A DNA stretch of 14,451 nt from DATGUN01 sp035301285. GTDB lineage: Bacteria > Bacillota > Bacilli > Bacillales > Amphibacillaceae. Under the pieces are notes generated by a model that was not told where the DNA came from, made no database searches, and saw only the letters and a list, made by a program, of their open reading frames with translations. The stretch covers positions 1-14,451 of the forward strand of contig DATGUN010000072.1 in assembly GCA_035301285.1 (NCBI GenBank), in the 5' to 3' direction. The translations under genes were made by a program, and so were the position numbers. Numbering within the stretch: the stretch's first letter is position 1; each line of letters starts with the position of its first letter. Below are positions 1 to 6,787 of this stretch, one piece after another.

Positions 1-123
1 GCTTTTGTCACCATCATTTGAATCGCCGTCTCCATCACCGCCGGCATTGTTGTTATCTGACCCACAGGCCGCGAGCAAGATAAGTGAAAATACAAATACA
101 GAAGTAAATAATAACTTCTTCAT
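1..123 (-). CDS. Lipoprotein, N-terminal part only (probable transporter solute-binding protein)
   Basis: Only the first 41 codons lie in the window; the gene continues beyond base 1. They encode a classic lipoprotein signal peptide: two lysines after Met1, a hydrophobic core over residues 4-17, and the lipobox LAAC with Cys20 as the lipidated residue. After Cys20 comes a low-complexity linker rich in Asp, Asn, Gly and Ser, typical of lipoproteins tethered to the outer face of the Gram-positive membrane. A strong ribosome binding site (GGGAGG, about bases 136-141 on the minus strand) supports the start at 123. Many solute-binding proteins of ABC or TRAP transporters begin this way, but the ligand-binding part is not visible, so the substrate and even the transporter class are unknown. 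The gene has its own promoter and operator-like palindrome upstream. Confidence 0.85.
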   Translation of the reverse strand, partial: MKKLLFTSVFVFSLILLAACGSDNNNAGGDGDGDSNDGDKS

Positions 124-157
124 TCTAAAAATGACCTCCCTAATATTTTTAAAGCCA

Positions 158-187
158 ACATTAAACAGATATCGTTATGTTTAATGT
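158..187. repeat. Perfect inverted repeat in the lipoprotein leader
   Basis: Two perfect 10-base arms, ACATTAAACA at 158-167 and TGTTTAATGT at 178-187, are separated by 10 bases. The repeat lies between the proposed promoter and the ribosome binding site of the lipoprotein gene. It would form a hairpin in that mRNA or act as a palindromic operator. No U-tract follows on the minus strand, so it is not an obvious terminator. The function is unknown. Confidence 0.6.
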
Positions 188-188
188 C

Positions 189-217
189 AAAAAGCAAATT
201 TTTCTTTTTTGCTTTTT
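189..217. repeat. AT-rich inverted repeat in the lipoprotein leader
   Basis: AAAAAGCAAA (189-198) is perfectly complementary to TTTGCTTTTT (208-217), with a 9-base T-rich loop. It directly abuts the 158-187 repeat. In the lipoprotein transcript it gives a weak A-U hairpin ending in U5. It could act in attenuation or RNA stability, but with so few GC pairs a chance AT-rich palindrome is also possible. Confidence 0.4.
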
Positions 218-234
218 ACTGTTCTATATCGCAA

Positions 235-258
235 TTGAAACGTCGGAATGCGTTTCAA
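235..258. promoter_or_regulatory. Operator-like palindrome downstream of the lipoprotein promoter
   Basis: TTGAAACG (235-242) and CGTTTCAA (251-258) are perfect 8-base inverted repeats separated by 8 bases. On the minus strand the palindrome begins just after the transcription start expected from the proposed promoter at 273-301. That is a usual place for a repressor to block transcription. It resembles dyad sites of dimeric repressors in general; it does not fit the CcpA cre consensus because of its 8-base spacer. The cognate regulator is not visible here. Confidence 0.5.
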
Positions 259-272
259 ACAGTCATACTATA

Positions 273-301
273 ATACTATAGATATTTAATAGTTCATTCA
301 A
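273..301 (-). promoter_or_regulatory. Probable SigmaA promoter of the lipoprotein gene
   Basis: On the minus strand TTGAAT (301-296) is followed after 17 bases by TAGTAT (278-273); an overlapping TATAGT lies two bases nearer the -35 element. This predicts transcription starting near 266 and a leader of about 140 bases containing the palindromes at 235-258, 189-217 and 158-187. The surrounding DNA is very AT-rich, so chance matches are easy. Confidence 0.4.
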
Positions 302-813
302 ACTTTGAATAAATAGATTTATTGGAAATAAATTGCGTGTGATGGGATTCTTTGTAAATTATCTTGGTTATGCCAATTATTCCTTTTAAAAGATATGCTA
401 TCCTTTCATATACTCGAATTTTAATAGAAAATATTGTTTTTAATAAACTTTAAATACTTAAAAAGCATTTTGTAATAAAACTTTGTATAGTACATAGTAC
501 CCTATGTAAAAATATGGAATCATTGTAATATCAATATTTTTGTTATGAACGTCTGTTACATGGATTGTATTGAATAAGGTACTTTTACCTATTTGCTAGA
601 AAGGTGGACCCTGATGATTTGCTCCATGAAGTCGTTTCACTTTAAATACCTTGGAAAAGGATAATATGTGCAGACATGGAAATGCTATTGGCATGTCGTC
701 ATATTTTTCGTGCTGGAATATGCGAGTAGGCTGCTTCAAGGTTTTGTTATTGTGACAGTTGAATAGAACATTGAATCGTTGTTCGTATTAAAGTATAAGA
801 AAGGAAGAAGACA
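302..813. other. AT-rich intergenic stretch without a convincing gene
   Basis: About 500 bases with stop codons in all frames and no protein-like ORF apart from a 16-codon candidate at 614-664. A perfect 7-base inverted repeat (TACATAG at 491-497, CTATGTA at 502-508, 4-base loop) has no T-tract after it on either strand, so it is not a terminator. A weaker 5-base dyad (AGGTA/TACCT) occurs near 578-591. No RNA gene or mobile element remnant was recognised. Confidence 0.5.
614..664 (+). CDS. Possible 16-residue peptide ORF (speculative)
   Basis: An ATG at 614 opens a short frame encoding MICSMKSFHFKYLGKG before TAA at 662-664. It is preceded by AAAGGTGG (600-607), a good Shine-Dalgarno match about 6 bases from the ATG, which is the only reason to list it. 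The peptide is cationic with several aromatic residues. Nothing known is recognised, and a frame of this length arises easily by chance. Confidence 0.15.
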   Translation: MICSMKSFHFKYLGKG

Positions 814-1194
814 ATGCCAAAACAACAAACCGTCCAGGAACGGTATGATATTGAAAATAAGATGAAATTGACGGAGAAAGTAGAACAAAATACAGTAGGG
901 GACAAGGCACTGCAACAAATTTTCACACAAATGCTACAAGCATTAGGCGAAACACAACAAGCGGTAAGGCAAGCACAAACATCTCATCCAACCGACATAC
1001 GTCTCAAACAAGCTGATGCACGCTTGAATCATGCCTTAAGGGCGTTTCAGCAATTCACAACTCATACAAATATTCAAGCCCTGGTACAAGGGTTTCCTAT
1101 TCAGGTGCAGCAACAGATCAAACAATTATCTCAGCAACTTGATCAAGCGTCCGAGACAATTCAAACCATCCAGCGTTCCATTTCGACCCATTAA
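814..1194 (+). CDS. Hypothetical Gln-rich helical protein
   Basis: A 126-residue protein I do not recognise. It is unusually rich in glutamine, with stretches such as QQQIKQLSQQLDQ, and has alternating hydrophobic and charged or polar residues. That pattern suggests long amphipathic helices, possibly coiled coil, over about residues 10-75 and 95-123. There is no signal peptide, membrane segment, cysteine or catalytic motif. The start at 814 is preceded by AAGGAAG at about 801-807, an acceptable ribosome binding site. The gene converges on the molybdenum hydroxylase operon, with only 7 bases between the two stop codons and no visible terminator hairpin, so transcripts may run into each other. 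A structural or scaffold role is imaginable, but no function can be assigned. Confidence 0.7.
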   Translation: MPKQQTVQERYDIENKMKLTEKVEQNTVGDKALQQIFTQMLQALGETQQAVRQAQTSHPTDIRLKQADARLNHALRAFQQFTTHTNIQALVQGFPIQVQQQIKQLSQQLDQASETIQTIQRSISTH

Positions 1195-1201
1195 CTTGCC
1201 T

Positions 1202-1813
1202 TTATGAAGAATCGGCACGAATGATACGTTCATAATCCATCATTGTATCGACGTCTTGGAAAGCTTGTTTGCACTCAAAATCCAAAAACATACCTTCTGC
1301 CGCTTTTTCAGCCAGAAGGTATTTTGCCCCGACATCTCCTGTTAAAGTGTACAAATTCGGGAACAGATGCTTTGAAAACAAGATAGGAGGGCAGATCGTT
1401 TCTTTATGACATGAGGCTACAAAAGCAGCATTCTTATTTTCCCGATATGTGTTGATCAATGTATTGATCATATCATGTGTTATGAAAGGCTGATCGGCAA
1501 GCAGGATCATCACTGCGTCCGCCATCTGTTTTTCCGCATAACGTAAACCACATTGGATAGATAGTGACTGCCCATAGAGTGCCTGGGGACATGTTATGTG
1601 TCTGCATTTTTTATGCCTCAGAAAAGGATTGAGCCAAGGGATATGCGCTTCCTTTGTTACGACGATCACTTGTTTGAGATCTGAGTTTAGTGCGGTTTCT
1701 AATGCTATTGTTCCAAGTGCTTTTCCCTTAATCGGTTGTTTTAATTTATCATTTCCGAACCGTCTGCTGTTACCGGCTGCTAAATAAATGCCGATTGGAT
1801 GATGTGCTTCCAT
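1202..1813 (-). CDS. pucB: MocA/MobA-like molybdenum cofactor nucleotidyltransferase (PucB-type)
   Basis: A 203-residue member of the MobA-like NTP-transferase family. Such proteins transfer CMP or GMP to molybdopterin to make the dinucleotide cofactor used by molybdenum hydroxylases. Visible motifs are the N-terminal nucleotide-binding loop LAAGNSRRFG (11-20) with Lys23 shortly after, GQSLSIQCG (81-89), and LLADQPF (104-110) with the metal-binding Asp. The length fits MocA and B. subtilis PucB (about 200 residues). It is the last gene of the operon: its ATG lies 44 bases inside the end of the XdhC gene, preceded by AAGGGGTCA, so the two are probably translationally coupled. Whether it uses CTP (MocA-like, expected for XDH partners) or GTP cannot be told by eye. 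Confidence 0.85.
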   Translation of the reverse strand: MEAHHPIGIYLAAGNSRRFGNDKLKQPIKGKALGTIALETALNSDLKQVIVVTKEAHIPWLNPFLRHKKCRHITCPQALYGQSLSIQCGLRYAEKQMADAVMILLADQPFITHDMINTLINTYRENKNAAFVASCHKETICPPILFSKHLFPNLYTLTGDVGAKYLLAEKAAEGMFLDFECKQAFQDVDTMMDYERIIRADSS

Positions 1814-2879
1814 TGGATGACCCCTTTTCAGCTGAATTTCCTTGTTTGGTTAAAATAAGATCGGCAAGGATACTGATGGCAATCTCATCTGGTCCGTCCG
1901 CACCGATTGGAAGCCCGACAGGTGAACGAAGATGATCTGGAATCGTCGTTCTTCGTTTGAATGTCCTGGATTTTAATTTCGGCCGATCTTGCAGCAGGCG
2001 CTTTGTACGGCGTCGTGGCCCCAATACACCTAGATAACGAAGGCTTTCGATTTGCAACATGTGCTGGAGTATTTCCTTATCTTTTTGGAAGTCATGGGTC
2101 ATAATGACAACATAATCTCCACTGGTAATGCGTGTTTTCAAGATGGCTTCTTTAATGGAAGGCTCATCAACCAATCTGATTTTGGGAAAATGATCTTGTT
2201 TCAACAAGTTGGGGCGCCAATCCCAGACGGTTACGTCAAATCCTATTTGCCGGGAAAATAAAGCAAACGGACGCACATCGATGCCCGCTCCGAAAATAAA
2301 TAGTTTTGGTTTTGGGCGTATGGTTTGAGAAAAAATGGTTTGATGCTTTTTCCTGCTTTTTTCAGAAAGTGAATGATGTAATAAGGGTGTATCGGCGATG
2401 TTACTGGCGTCAGGGATCAATCGTGTATGGACAATGACGTGAGTTGTGTCATGTTCTGAATGAGCCCCTTCGATGGGGATGATTTCTTTGATGAGAGTTA
2501 CTGCCAATCCTGCATGAAGATGCGCGTTTATCTTTTTTAGGTGTTTTTGTAAAACATCATCAACTTTTTCGATTAAGATATGGATGGCTCCGTTGCACCC
2601 CGCACCACGTCCCCAACCTGATTCATCTTCGCTTTTCATATTGTAATATGTTGTTTGCGCACGTAGATGGGGGTTGGCCAGAAGGGTCATCGCCTTTTGC
2701 TGCAAATCTTCTTCCAAACATCCACCGCTGATCATGCCCATTTGTTTACCACTTTCGGAAAAGAACATGATCGTTCCTTCTTTTCGATAGGCGGAACCGT
2801 CAACATGAGTAATGGTAGCTATGACATGTTGTTCTTCGGATAGACTTATTTCTTTTATCATATCTTGTATGTTATCCAT
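1770..2879 (-). CDS. pucA: XdhC/CoxI-family maturation factor (PucA-type)
   Basis: A 369-residue XdhC/CoxI protein. In this family it binds the molybdenum cofactor, supports its sulfuration and hands it to the apo-hydroxylase; it is not part of the final enzyme. The N-terminal XdhC/CoxI domain carries GSAYRKEGT (28-36), SGGCLE (51-56) and GRGAGCNG (90-97), with Cys54 and Cys95 as likely functional cysteines. A Rossmann-type C-terminal domain begins with LFIFGAGIDVRPF (193-205). The middle, about 130-185, is a variable linker. Its ATG overlaps the end of the 2Fe-2S gene by 8 bases, with AGGTGG upstream, and it overlaps the nucleotidyltransferase gene downstream. B. subtilis PucA plays the same role in purine catabolism. 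Confidence 0.88.
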   Translation of the reverse strand: MDNIQDMIKEISLSEEQHVIATITHVDGSAYRKEGTIMFFSESGKQMGMISGGCLEEDLQQKAMTLLANPHLRAQTTYYNMKSEDESGWGRGAGCNGAIHILIEKVDDVLQKHLKKINAHLHAGLAVTLIKEIIPIEGAHSEHDTTHVIVHTRLIPDASNIADTPLLHHSLSEKSRKKHQTIFSQTIRPKPKLFIFGAGIDVRPFALFSRQIGFDVTVWDWRPNLLKQDHFPKIRLVDEPSIKEAILKTRITSGDYVVIMTHDFQKDKEILQHMLQIESLRYLGVLGPRRRTKRLLQDRPKLKSRTFKRRTTIPDHLRSPVGLPIGADGPDEIAISILADLILTKQGNSAEKGSSNGSTSSNRHLFSSR

Positions 2880-3348
2880 TGGCTTTTTCCACCTGCATCA
2901 GTTCTTTGACGACTTCTTTTATTTCCTGATAGCCTGTACAACGGCAAATGTTCGAATCCAACCATTCCTCAATCGTTTTATCGTCTGCTTGTGGATGGTG
3001 TTTCAGGAGCGCATGACAGTTCAGGATAAACCCCGGTGTACAATAGCCACACTGGATAGCCCAGTTGTTGATGAAGGCGTTTTGGACGTTTGTATCCTGT
3101 AGACCTTCAATGGTTGTAATCGAATGGTTGCAGGCTTCAACCGATAGTATATGACAGGCATTGACAGGCAGGTCGTTGATCAATACGGTGCATGCCCCAC
3201 AATCTCCATTCCCACATCCCGGTTTGGCGCTGGTTAAGCCTAATTGATTACGTAATGTTTCCAGCAATGTTTCAGCGTTTCGGACAAACACTTCTTTCAC
3301 CATGTCATTGATGTGGAGTGTTACCAGTTGTTTTGTTTGCTCATTCAT
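2872..3348 (-). CDS. pucE: Molybdenum hydroxylase 2Fe-2S subunit (PucE/CoxS-type)
   Basis: A 158-residue small subunit carrying the two 2Fe-2S clusters that pass electrons from molybdenum to FAD. The N-terminal plant-ferredoxin-like domain has Cys45, Cys50, Cys53 and Cys65 in the order GCGNGDCGAC...C. The C-terminal helical domain has Cys100, Cys103, Cys135 and Cys137 in CGYC...CRC, followed by TGY. All eight ligands expected for the family are present and the length is typical. The start ATG shares one base with the TGA of the FAD gene (TGATG), and AAAGGAG lies upstream, so the subunits should be made in step. It is cytoplasmic and has no twin-arginine signal. Confidence 0.93.
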   Translation of the reverse strand: MNEQTKQLVTLHINDMVKEVFVRNAETLLETLRNQLGLTSAKPGCGNGDCGACTVLINDLPVNACHILSVEACNHSITTIEGLQDTNVQNAFINNWAIQCGYCTPGFILNCHALLKHHPQADDKTIEEWLDSNICRCTGYQEIKEVVKELMQVEKANG

Positions 3349-4169
3349 CAGGAAGCTCCTTTCGTTGTAAGGATGTTATGAATCATTCTCTTGAGAACGA
3401 AAAGACGATAATCATCCGCCGCTTGCAAGTCCGATACAGGCGTTTCAGGTACCTGGTCCAATATGTTATCCATCATATGGTTGATGTTTTCGTTACCGAA
3501 TTTCAGGTTTTGGGAACGAAATGGATAATCAATCAGTCCACTTATTGCCATCCTTATATCTTTTCCATCTTCTAAGGTGGCAAGTGATATAACTGGATAG
3601 TTGATCTGTGATTGTTTTGTTTCCCTGAAGTGTGTAAAGGGACATTTTATCCATTGGCGATTCGTTATGAATTGGACAATAAACGCTTCATCCTTGAGTA
3701 AATGCCCTTTTTGATATAGATCACTCAAGGGTTGTTTGACCATCCCTTCCTCACTGGCAATGACAATATCGCTATCAGCAAGCAAAAAAGGCATCATCGC
3801 TTCTTTATAAGGTAAATGGCTGGTGACATTTCCACCAATCGTAATTTTATTTCGTTCGGTCTGTGTGGCTATTTTTCGGGCAACATCTGATAGTAACGGG
3901 AAAGTACCATCATTTACGAGTGATGACAGGGAACAGCATGCACCTATAATGAACGTATCATCGACCCACTCCATTTGATTGGTTTCGGGAATGTTTTTGA
4001 GATCGATGACGGCATCACATTGGATTTCGTTACGTCTTGCCCGGCTGATGAATTCTGTGCCGCCACTTATATAATGAATGCTTTTTCCATTCGCCTGCAG
4101 ATCTTTATATAGATCGATGGCTTCTTTTACACTTGTCGGTTGATGATAGGAAAAATCAAAGGCAATCAT
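3348..4169 (-). CDS. pucC: Molybdenum hydroxylase FAD-binding subunit (PucC/CoxM-type)
   Basis: A 273-residue medium subunit of the CO-dehydrogenase/xanthine-dehydrogenase FAD-binding family; it receives electrons from the 2Fe-2S subunit and passes them to the final acceptor. The first FAD phosphate-binding segment is ISGGTEF (34-40) and the second TIGGNVTS (110-117), followed by a helix at PYKEAMMPFLLADSDIVI (120-137). The C-terminal CO_deh_flav_C part begins around residue 165. The ATG at 4169 overlaps the stop of the Moco gene in an ATGA arrangement, with GGGGGT as ribosome binding site. The N-terminus (FDFSYHQPTSVKEAI) matches how this family begins, which supports the start. Its size is close to B. 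subtilis PucC. Confidence 0.9.
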   Translation of the reverse strand: MIAFDFSYHQPTSVKEAIDLYKDLQANGKSIHYISGGTEFISRARRNEIQCDAVIDLKNIPETNQMEWVDDTFIIGACCSLSSLVNDGTFPLLSDVARKIATQTERNKITIGGNVTSHLPYKEAMMPFLLADSDIVIASEEGMVKQPLSDLYQKGHLLKDEAFIVQFITNRQWIKCPFTHFRETKQSQINYPVISLATLEDGKDIRMAISGLIDYPFRSQNLKFGNENINHMMDNILDQVPETPVSDLQAADDYRLFVLKRMIHNILTTKGAS

Positions 4170-6508
4170 TTTGTACCCCCGTTCATTGTCTTCCAGATAT
4201 ATTCTGGTATAAGCGGTAGTTCGTTCAAGCAGGTATCACTTGCTGTTGATAAGCTGTTGGCAAGTGCCGCTGCCATACCGATGACACCATATTCACCGAT
4301 GCCACGTGCGCCGTATGGTCCGTCGACAAGGGGTGTTTCGACAAATTGGACCGTATAAGTCGGGGCTTCACTTGCCCTTAAAATGTCGTATGTACGTAGT
4401 TGCGGATTCAGTACTTTTCCATTGTCGTCAAATACAAACGATTCCCTTGAAGCCCAGCTCAAGCCAAGGTACATTCCACCGCGCATTTGACCCCGCGCTG
4501 CATTGGGATTGATGACTTTACCGGCATCCAATACAGTGGTTGCGTTGATGATTTTGTATGTACAGGTATCGGGATTGAATTCCACTTCGACCGCTTGGGC
4601 GCCGACAGTCCATTGGGGGCCGGGCTTTCCGAATCCTGTTTCGGGATCCAGCGGTGTAAGGTGGCGTACAATGTGGGAACCTTGCCCCATAATAAGCCCA
4701 CCAACGGTATTGCCGTTGGGATATTCATAACCAAGTGCAATATCTTTTATCGGTATGCCGTATTCAGGACTATCCTTTAAAAATACGTGTCCATTCGCAA
4801 CATCCAGATCATCCGAAGAACATTTCAATGCGATGGAGGCCGTATGTTTTAATTGCTTCAGAACATCATCACCGGCTGCCATGACAGCCCTTCCAGCAAG
4901 ATATGTCGTACTGCTGGCAACTGTTTTCCATTGGTGAGGATCATATTTTGTATCCACTTCGAATGACACATGAATCTTTTCCATGTTCATTTTCAACTTT
5001 TCAGCTAAGATTTGCGCTAAAACAGTCTTTGTACCTTGTCCAACTTCCACCGCGGCACAGTTTAAATTGAGGCTGCCGTCCTTGTTGAATTTGATAATGG
5101 CCCCGGCCGTTGCATTCGAAGGTGTACTGGATGTTTTCCAGAAACAGCTGATACCTTTCGTGCGGATATTTCCCTCTGGGGTTATTTCTTTTTGCTTTCC
5201 TTTCCAATTGATGGCCGTTTTCAATTTATTTAAACAGGCGGTCACATCTCCAATGTTGCTGGCATTCAGATGTGTTTGAGTCGGTGTTGTATCCCCGGGT
5301 TTAATGGCGTTGATAAGCCGTAGTTCCAATGGATCCATTGCAAGTTTTTCCGCAAGCATATCCATTGCCCGCTCGATTAAAAACGTCAATTCGTTGTGTC
5401 CAAAACCACGGAATGACGTTGCGTATGGATGATTTGTATAGACACAGTGCGAGTCACACGTCACATTCGGAATATGATAAGGCCCCGTACAGTCCACAGC
5501 TCCCGCTTTTGTCATGCCAGCTCCCATGTCGGAGTACGCGCCTGTGTCAAAGAGGAAGTGAAATCCGGCCAAGGTTAACTTTCCTTCTTTCGTGGCGCCA
5601 AGTTTCACGGTTGCTTCAAGCCCGATATGGACCGGAGAGGTAATTAAATCATCCTCCCGCGAGTTGGTGATGGACACTCTTTTCCCGCCAACAGCTTGAG
5701 ATGCCAAATAGGCGATGAATTCCAGCTGGACGGTGCCCTTCCCGCCAAACGCTCCACCTACCATGGGTGTGTGAACAGATATTTTTCCAGAATCGATTTG
5801 AAAGGTTTGACTGAAAAGCTTTTTAATATAATGCGGTCCCTGTGTCGATGAAGAAATCAATACACGCCCATCCGGTAAAATTTCCACCTGAGAAGAGCGT
5901 GTCTCAAGGGCCGCATGATCAGCGGGAGAGAAGGACACGGATGCGTCTATGGTTGTATCCGTTTCGTCCCAGCCCGCTTCCATATCTCCTTTTCGTATTT
6001 TGATGAGGTTAGCGATGTTTGTTCCTGGGACAGCATGGACCCCTTTGACGTAGGCCGTGTAGTTTGCAAGATTTTCATGTAAACGTATGGCATCACGCTC
6101 CACTGCTTCACTCGGAGTGTTGACGACAGGAAGAGACTCATACTCTACCTTGATCAAACTCGCGGCATGTGCAGCTTGATATTCTTCGACGGCAATAACC
6201 GCTGCAATCGGTTCACCAAAATAACGTACTTTTTCATATGCCAAAATCGGGCGATCTGCAAGCATCGGTCCAACCAATACAGGGAAATCCTCCCCAGTTA
6301 TGACCGCCTCCACTCCTGGAGCTACACGGGCTTCTGATGTATCAATTGATTTGATTGTTGCATGTGCATGCGTACTTGTATGTAATTTCACATGTCGTAA
6401 GCCGGGTTGTTTGATATCATCGGTATATTTTATTTGTGCGAATGCTTTATCGCGCACATCAACACGTTGTATATCCTTTCCGACATAAGAAAGGTTTTCT
6501 GTTTTCAT
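4166..6508 (-). CDS. pucD: Molybdenum hydroxylase Moco-binding catalytic subunit (xanthine dehydrogenase type, PucD-like)
   Basis: A 780-residue large subunit, first gene of the operon. The small N-terminal Ald_Xan_dh domain covers about residues 16-125 and the Moco-binding domains about 140-755. Visible cofactor motifs are STQGP (221-225, with the conserved Gln), GGAFGGKG (251-258), SFRGFG (365-370) and GARGIGE (733-739); Glu739 is the expected catalytic base. Arg367 matches the substrate-orienting Arg of xanthine dehydrogenases (Arg880 in the bovine enzyme). In contrast, the residue after GGAFGGK is Gly258, where bovine XDH has Glu802. Purine oxidation is therefore likely but not certain; another N-heterocycle or an aldehyde is possible. 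The start at 6508 follows GAGGTGA at good spacing. No purine permease or PucR-type regulator lies next to it. Confidence 0.88.
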   Translation of the reverse strand: MKTENLSYVGKDIQRVDVRDKAFAQIKYTDDIKQPGLRHVKLHTSTHAHATIKSIDTSEARVAPGVEAVITGEDFPVLVGPMLADRPILAYEKVRYFGEPIAAVIAVEEYQAAHAASLIKVEYESLPVVNTPSEAVERDAIRLHENLANYTAYVKGVHAVPGTNIANLIKIRKGDMEAGWDETDTTIDASVSFSPADHAALETRSSQVEILPDGRVLISSSTQGPHYIKKLFSQTFQIDSGKISVHTPMVGGAFGGKGTVQLEFIAYLASQAVGGKRVSITNSREDDLITSPVHIGLEATVKLGATKEGKLTLAGFHFLFDTGAYSDMGAGMTKAGAVDCTGPYHIPNVTCDSHCVYTNHPYATSFRGFGHNELTFLIERAMDMLAEKLAMDPLELRLINAIKPGDTTPTQTHLNASNIGDVTACLNKLKTAINWKGKQKEITPEGNIRTKGISCFWKTSSTPSNATAGAIIKFNKDGSLNLNCAAVEVGQGTKTVLAQILAEKLKMNMEKIHVSFEVDTKYDPHQWKTVASSTTYLAGRAVMAAGDDVLKQLKHTASIALKCSSDDLDVANGHVFLKDSPEYGIPIKDIALGYEYPNGNTVGGLIMGQGSHIVRHLTPLDPETGFGKPGPQWTVGAQAVEVEFNPDTCTYKIINATTVLDAGKVINPNAARGQMRGGMYLGLSWASRESFVFDDNGKVLNPQLRTYDILRASEAPTYTVQFVETPLVDGPYGARGIGEYGVIGMAAALANSLSTASDTCLNELPLIPEYIWKTMNGGTK

Positions 6509-6560
6509 GACGTCACCTCATTTTATAGGGTATTTGTCAGTATTTAACAAAAGAAGATGA

Positions 6561-6626
6561 ATTATACATCATGATGCATGGCAAACAGGAAGATCAGGAC
6601 ATTATATGCCTGTTTACATCGTGATG
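6561..6626 (-). promoter_or_regulatory. Putative control region of the molybdenum hydroxylase operon: two palindromic 12-mers beside TATAAT boxes
   Basis: TACATCATGATG (6565-6576) and TACATCGTGATG (6615-6626) differ at one base and lie exactly 50 bp apart in the same orientation. Their 10-base cores are a perfect and a near-perfect palindrome. On the minus strand a perfect TATAAT (6566-6561) directly abuts the first copy, and a second TATAAT (6606-6601) lies between the copies. AAACAGG (6583-6589) and CCTGTTT (6609-6615) form a further inverted repeat inside. Neither TATAAT has a good -35 element at 17 bases, as is common for activator-dependent promoters. Transcription from the proximal box would start near 6553, about 45 bases from the ATG. 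The binding protein is unknown; the known PucR site was not recognised. Confidence 0.5.
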
Positions 6627-6698
6627 AATATCCCATGCAGGAAAGTGGGGATCAGGATCGTGTCAGAAATAGGTTTTCATGATCAATCAAATACCCTT

Positions 6699-6725
6699 AC
6701 CCTTCAAAAGGTTATACATAAAATA
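6699..6725 (+). promoter_or_regulatory. SigmaK-like promoter upstream of sat (candidate)
   Basis: AC at 6699-6700 is followed after exactly 16 bases by CATAAAATA (6717-6725), a full match to the late mother-cell SigmaK pattern AC-N16/17-CATAnnnTA. It would start transcription about 190 bases before the sat ATG, leaving a long leader that contains the small ORF at 6788-6892. No stronger SigmaA promoter is evident closer to sat. The element is short and the DNA AT-rich, so a chance match is possible. Confidence 0.35.
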
Positions 6726-6787
6726 ATGTAAGGTTTCTCACAAAATCTGAACCCAGTCAAAAGATCAAGCGCAAAACGCAAGATAGA

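Noticed and set aside
235..258. CcpA catabolite (cre) site
   Set aside because: The dyad has 8-base arms with an 8-base spacer and does not fit the compact cre consensus; it is kept only as an operator of unknown regulator.
771..799. TTGAAT-N17-TATAAG as a SigmaA promoter for the gene at 814
   Set aside because: The predicted start of transcription would fall near 806, inside or after the ribosome binding site, leaving a transcript that could not be translated normally.
4459..5643. Several open frames of 60-105 codons on both strands inside the Moco subunit gene
   Set aside because: They are shadows of the 780-codon gene, with low-complexity or implausible composition and no ribosome binding sites.
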